Position numbers and translations under genes: made by a program | Shown: positions 51,901 to 64,000 of the stretch, piece by piece | How positions within the stretch are numbered: position 1 is the first letter of the stretch | How the letters are laid out: every line of letters begins with the position of its first letter | The notes under the pieces: generated by a model | What the model saw: only the letters and a program-made list of their open reading frames with translations | Databases searched by the model: none | Told to the model about the DNA's origin: nothing | NCBI RefSeq assembly: GCF_042242105.1 | Contig: NC_092016.1 | Location: forward strand, 15,776,501 to 15,840,500 | Source: Pempheris klunzingeri | Taxonomy: Eukaryota; Chordata; Actinopteri; Acropomatiformes; Pempheridae | Direction: 5' to 3' | DNA: 64,000 bases

Positions 51901-53457
51901 GATTTCCTGGATTCTTTCCCCCCATTCTGTCTCTCATAGTTGAAGTGTACCTATGATGAAAATTACAGGCCTCTCTCATCTTTTTAAGTGGGAGAACTTG
52001 CACAATTGGTGGCTGACTAAATACTTTTTCCCCCCACTGTAAGTGGTATCAGATAAGATACAGTCAACTGACCTTGGATTCTCTGTAATGGGTTAAGGCC
52101 AGTTCATTATGATATTTTACAAGCCAGAACCCACTCAAATGGTTTTCTGTCTGACTGACACATGCCTTATTTTTTGTCTCAGGCTGATTGTCCAGTGTAG
52201 ATATATTGGCACCACAGTAGAGGCTCTGGTCATCGAGGTTGGCAAAGTTCCTCCACCAATCCCAGTAGCAGCTCCTGGACCCCTGCGTGTGGAGCTCAGG
52301 CTGGGCAGTGGACTGTGTTCTAGCAAGGGTTGTGTGGAAGGTTGGTGTGAAGAAAACATTTTGTTCAGTTAGCCTCATTTGACAGTGTCTGTGTCACCAA
52401 TCAGTCTCTCTTTTTGTGCAGAGGATGTGGCCTACACCACCTTTTACACCGACGCTGACTACCCTGTCACAAAGGTGCTCAGGGACCCTGTGTACGTTGA
52501 GGTCCGAATGCTGGAGAGGACTGATCCTAACCTTGTTTTGACTCTTGGAAGATGCTGGGCAACGTCTAGCCCCTACCCTCATAGTCTTCCTCAGTGGGAC
52601 TTGCTAATTGATGGGTAAGAGTAAGTGTTGATCTGACTTTGAGATAGACATTTATAATACATTCTCAATACTATTTTCTCTTTATTCCATCCTCTCTCTT
52701 CTTTTCATAGCTGCCCTTACCGCGATGACCGTTACTTGACCCAACTGGTCTCTGTGGATGCCTCATCAGGACTCCTGTACCCAACACACCACAGGCGTTT
52801 TGTTTTCAAGATGTTCACATTTGTAGCTACTGGAGACCAAAGCACCAGCAAGAAAGGAGCTGCAGCTCCAGAAGCTATGACTCCTCTCAAGGAAAAGGTA
52901 CAGAATCTAACTGTCAAAAGAACAAAGTGTTTGTTTTGTTTAGTTTTTACTTTATTTTTAATATCACCATATCTACATATTCACAAACAATACACTTTTT
53001 TTTTCAACCAGGTGTATATCCACTGTGATGCAACAGTTTGCCAACCTTCTGCTGGAGATAATTGTGAACCTAGGTGCTACAGAAAGAGTGAGTAGTATAG
53101 TATTAACTTTCATGATATGTAAACGTTTGTCACGTTTGTTTTAAATCTACTTTGTTTTTGACTAAAATGAATACAGGAAGTTAAATAGATCATGTCTGTC
53201 TAGTGTTTTACAACAACATGGTTTGTTTGAAAATCAGAAAAGCTCTTAGCTGAGCATGTCTTCTTCAAAACAGTAAATGATGCCTGGCATCATCTTGTTT
53301 CTCGAGCCTGACCATAACTAACCACTGTCATGTATTGTGCACAGGGAGAGACATTGCTGCCGCTGACCAGAAAGACCTCAGAGAGGTGGCCACGTTGGTT
53401 AGCAGTCCAGAGATTCTCATCTTGCAGTCAAGCCCGAGTACTCAGATAGAACCTTGA
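49000..53457 (+). CDS. ZP1/ZPB-type egg-envelope protein (choriogenin-H-like), complete, 8 exons
   Basis: Structural chorion protein. Exons: 49000-49846, 49972-50156, 50249-50346, 52183-52340, 52422-52614, 52711-52897, 53012-53087, 53345-53457. They total 1857 nt (618 aa), phase-consistent. Order: signal peptide (about 1-22, [18 protein letters not shown]); 11 Pro/Gln repeats of the type [16 protein letters not shown] (about 26-215); trefoil domain (about 245-283, [12 protein letters not shown] to CCFDGRMC); ZP module (about 284-565) with [30 protein letters not shown] and IHCDATVC. An RKRR furin-type site is completed across the exon 7/8 junction (about 579-583), followed by a short tail without a membrane segment. 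Pro/Gln repeats with Lys are known transglutaminase cross-linking substrates in fish chorion hardening. It is head-to-head with the ZP3-type gene. The intron between exons 3 and 4 carries a dead Tc1-like transposon that does not disturb the exons. Confidence 0.94.
49080..49640 (+). repeat. coding minisatellite, 11 Pro/Gln units
   Basis: Units of about 48-51 bp encode [11 protein letters not shown] plus a Pro run. The three consecutive 48-bp units ending in KYHPPPP appear identical at DNA level, pointing to recent unit duplication or gene conversion. The outer 3' units have diverged (Q to K, K to R). Confidence 0.95.
50433..52039 (-). mobile_element. Tc1-like transposon with long ITRs, inactivated
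   Basis: A 1.6 kb element flanked by TA on both sides (50431-50432 and 52040-52041). Its terminal inverted repeats are about 200 bp and nearly identical, with a shared GTATTTAGTCAGCCACCAAT stretch. The transposase is on the minus strand from 51673 to 50649: an N-terminal helix-turn-helix region ([20 protein letters not shown]), then the C-terminal catalytic part ([31 protein letters not shown]). The second Asp and the Glu fit DD34E spacing. The frame is broken near 51475, and a (TA)6 run at 51211-51222 sits where the first catalytic Asp region should be. It sits in the ZP1-like gene's intron 3. Confidence 0.93.
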
Positions 53458-53543
53458 CAACATCCAGACAGAACCTTCTTATCATGAAATCTGTTTTCCA
53501 ATATTAACTCAAAAGTGATTGAGCTTCAAATAAATCACTCAAC

Positions 53544-53549
53544 AATAAA
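53544..53549 (+). terminator. poly(A) signal of the ZP1-like gene
   Basis: AATAAA about 87 nt past the stop. Another AATAAA lies at 53529-53534. Confidence 0.7.
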
Positions 53550-53672
53550 GTTGCTGAAAGTGTTTCGTGATCACATTTATTGTAATTCAGATATATTGTT
53601 TACACTATGACTTCACAGAAGTAGCCTAAAGGCTAGCAGACTTCTCTGCTTTTTTTTCTTTTGGAGCTGTGT

Positions 53673-53733
53673 GTAACAAAAAGCAATTTCCCCCTGGGGA
53701 TTATTAAAAGAATTCTGATTCTGATTCTGATTT
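53673..53733 (+). mobile_element. LINE-type 3' tail with (ATTCTG)n
   Basis: GCAATTTCCCCCTGGGGATTATTAAAAG, then tandem ATTCTG units. Same stem-plus-tail layout as the other LINE-type tails in the window. Confidence 0.6.
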
Positions 53734-54159
53734 ACATTGAGTATGCATTATGAAGGGAATGTAAGAAAACACAAAATGATTGCAGACCAAAAAATATATA
53801 TATACTATGTGAAATACTGCTCAGGGTTCTGCAAATTATTAAAACTAGTTTCTAGGGATCAAACGTTTTGGAGTTAGGGCACTGTAATAGGCTACAGTGT
53901 GAGTTTATTAATAAGCCAAATCAAAATCTGAAGAAGTCCGATCTGGCAATGATCCAGCTCTTGTTTGGTTCAGCCGGGAGCACTCAGAAAATAACCTTTA
54001 TCGTATAACCACGCCATATCTCAGAAGACAATCAATCAAAAACTACAACACTCCCAACATGCATCATTATAAATATTCACCCCTTTACTATGACAACGCG
54101 AGGGTGTTCGCCATTGTTGGACAAACACTTCATTTCCCATAAACCTACAGCGTGCTGAA

Positions 54160-54283
54160 TGCAACGACCAATGAGCGTGGCACTTGAACGCGGAAGTGGA
54201 TTGTGGTTGGACGTTGAATACGCCAGTTTGTCTAAGTCGGTGAAACATTCATCTGCATTTATGATACCGGTCACCATCGACCC
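54160..54283 (+). promoter_or_regulatory. chkb: chkb proximal promoter (inferred)
   Basis: A CCAAT box (54168-54172) and an ETS-type core GCGGAAGTG (54190-54198) lie in a locally CpG-richer, TATA-less stretch upstream of the first chkb exon. A 21-codon upstream frame begins at 54261 and ends at 54326. Confidence 0.5.
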
Positions 54284-54427
54284 ATGCGACTCAGACCATC
54301 CCGCTATGTTTGGCTCTTCCGGTTAAGTAGCTTTACCGGCGAACTGCGTTCGTCAGCGAGTCACTTATACCGATTCAGACCGACATTCAACACCGGTCCT
54401 CCGCTACTCCTCGCCCGGAAACTCACG

Positions 54428-61964
<7,537 letters not shown>

Positions 61965-64000
61965 GTAAAAACTTATCCAGTCCTCTCAATGTTCCCTTAT
62001 CCTCACACCTCTAATTTGGGCTGATTGATCAACCCTCCGACTTCACTGTCACATTGCCAAGGAGAGTAGTATATCACGTAAGTCAAAGGAAGGCTGGTGT
62101 GTAGATATTAATAGGGACAGCTCACATTCATATGCATCATCCTGTAAGTGAAAATGAGCCTGTGAAGTAGGTGAGGTGGCATTCAGAGATTTAGGTTTCT
62201 AATGAATGGGACTTTGTCACAGAACAGGCAACCACCTAAGTTGCACTTGCATGCTAAAAGTATGTTGACATCCAGGCCATTCAAGTTCTCTCACACTGGG
62301 AAAACCATTTCTTTGTATGTGCCTGATTTTGTGCTTTGGGACACTGTCACAGTGAAACAGACACTTTTATTAAAGTAATTCTGATTCTGATTATTAACCC
62401 TGACATGAGGGAAACTGCCAGAAAGAGAGAGAACTGAAATTCTCAGTCAGTTACCGTGGTTCCTTACTCTGTAAGCCACTTTATTTCCTCATTGATTCAG
62501 ACCGTATCAAAGCACATTAATTAGTGAAGTAAGTTGTGGGGCAGCTGCAGAATGTAGTTTGAAAGTGAGTTTTGTTTTTTTAAATAGGCAGCGTATAGTC
62601 TGAGCGAATCTTTAAATTTGCTACATTTGTCAAAAAAGCTGAAATAAATCTACTGAATGCTACTGAGCCAAGATCCAAGTCTACTGTATTTTAACCTTGA
62701 TGCCTTTTTTTCACCAAACACATTACTGGATCAGATTTTGAGTCTACAATCAGTCTGTTTTTGACTATATGTTTTTTCTCTGTTAGATTAGAGCTGAACA
62801 AATATATTTAAAATGTAGCTTAGTGTAGGCTATGACCTAATACACAGGTTCCACCACTTTATCATCCATTAAGGAAGTCTGGTAAATGATGAATTAATGG
62901 ACACTGGATGAAACTTTAATGTCTTAAGTTACTGATGCTTTTCCCCACTTTGTCTCAGGCTAAACATACATGCTCAAACATACACATCTCTACATCCACT
63001 GGTTTAACATGGAGGCTCTACCTCTTTATTTACCCATTTCCATGGTGAATCGTAGTATCAGAGCTGGCTTTTTACGTTCACCACGCGCACTTCAGTCAGG
63101 TTCATCCTACTCAGAGCTGATTGAACAAACTCTGATCAGCTGACCTGGAGCCGAAAACTCTGAGTCATACTTTGTTAAACCGGCTCTCTGAAACAAGCCC
63201 AACTACTCATGAGAGTGTGGATTGGAGATCCGACATGATTGGATTCAGCACGTGATTCAAAATGTGCAATAGAATCCGTTGCTGTGCAATTCAGCATGGT
63301 ACAGAGCTTTTTATTTTATGTATGTAGTTCTACTTAAGCAAACAGCAAATCATGAATTAACTGAAAAAGGGACATTTTTACTTCACATACTTGTTTCTCT
63401 AGTAGTCTACTGCAACTCAGTGAGCTATTAAGTAAGATTTATCTTTTTGACTTCTCACAGTCCTACATAGTGCAAAAAAAAGAAAAATAAATAAATTCAA
63501 ATGTAAAAGAAAAAGGGGAAGCTATTAGCAGTTTTCTGACCGGGGTGGTGGAACAAATGCACAATATGACTAATCACAAATCACCTTATTTTAATAAACA
63601 TTTGTGTACATTAAAACACTTTTGGTTATAGTCGTGACCTTGACCTTTCTTTTGCCTGTGAGTAGAATAGTCAAACATAGATTATGCCAGAGAAATAGGC
63701 CTACGGCAAAAGGTGCTCCAACCAAGGACAACCAAAGTATTAATCTCGTATGATGCCTAATGTTGATGGATTATGACATACCGGATATAGAAGTAATCTG
63801 CAGATGATCCGTTTTTTTAAAAAACACACACATGATCCCCCTCCAGGCTTAAACATCTGATTTTACCAATGCAAGGATGTTAGAAAAGATGCATCACATT
63901 TTCATCCCAATTTGTACCCAGTCTACACTTTCTTAATCTGGGTGATCTCTTTCTGGACTTTCATGCCAATGCACGAACAACCGATGTGAATCTCGCCATC
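61965..64000 (+). other. chkb intron 6, running off the window
   Basis: It starts at the donor GGTAAAAAC. I found no exon encoding the expected continuation after VQEG before the window ends. A weak LINE-type tail with ATTCTG units is at about 62361-62393. Confidence 0.7.

Overview
This is a window of vertebrate nuclear DNA, almost certainly from a ray-finned (teleost) fish and probably a stomach-bearing percomorph. The evidence is split genes with GT-AG introns, fish-type egg-envelope genes with a Pro/Gln-repeat N-terminus, Tc1-like transposons, LINE 3' tails seen widely in fish genomes, and abundant CA and GATA microsatellites. I rebuilt all exon structures by eye from splice signals and reading frame; no alignment was run.

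Layout, left to right. 1-8.7 kb: no gene I can identify; microsatellites, a LINE-type 3' tail, a decayed Tc1-like element and a LINE fragment. 8.8-12.0 kb (+): arsa, arylsulfatase A, 8 coding exons, intact. 41.8-15.5 kb (-): mapk8ip2 (JIP2), 14 coding exons, 1291 codons, with a very long central exon and a 12.3 kb first intron. 31.3-34.2 kb (+): a complete 9-exon pepsin-family gene (progastricsin-like) nested inside that intron on the opposite strand. 46.8-44.6 kb (-): a ZP3-type egg-envelope gene, 8 exons. 49.0-53.5 kb (+): a ZP1/choriogenin-H-like gene with Pro/Gln repeats, trefoil and ZP domain, 8 exons, head-to-head with the ZP3 gene and carrying a dead Tc1 element in an intron. 54.4-62.0 kb (+): the first six coding exons of chkb (choline kinase beta), with an L1-like LINE in intron 1; the rest of the gene lies beyond the window.

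The order and orientation arsa-mapk8ip2-chkb matches the human 22q13.33 block (CHKB-MAPK8IP2-ARSA), so this is conserved synteny. The pepsin gene and the two ZP genes sit between these anchors but not at the human locus. These three extra genes have canonical TATA boxes about 65-75 bp upstream of the ATG. I saw no such TATA box at the three anchor genes. The window therefore mixes an old housekeeping/neuronal block with tissue-restricted secretory genes.

I found no CRISPR array, bacterial operon, rRNA or tRNA gene, or convincing new protein family. The more interesting points are the nested protease, the inserted ZP pair, the enlarged JIP2 central exon, a possible basic N-terminal extension of choline kinase, and several candidate regulatory sites.
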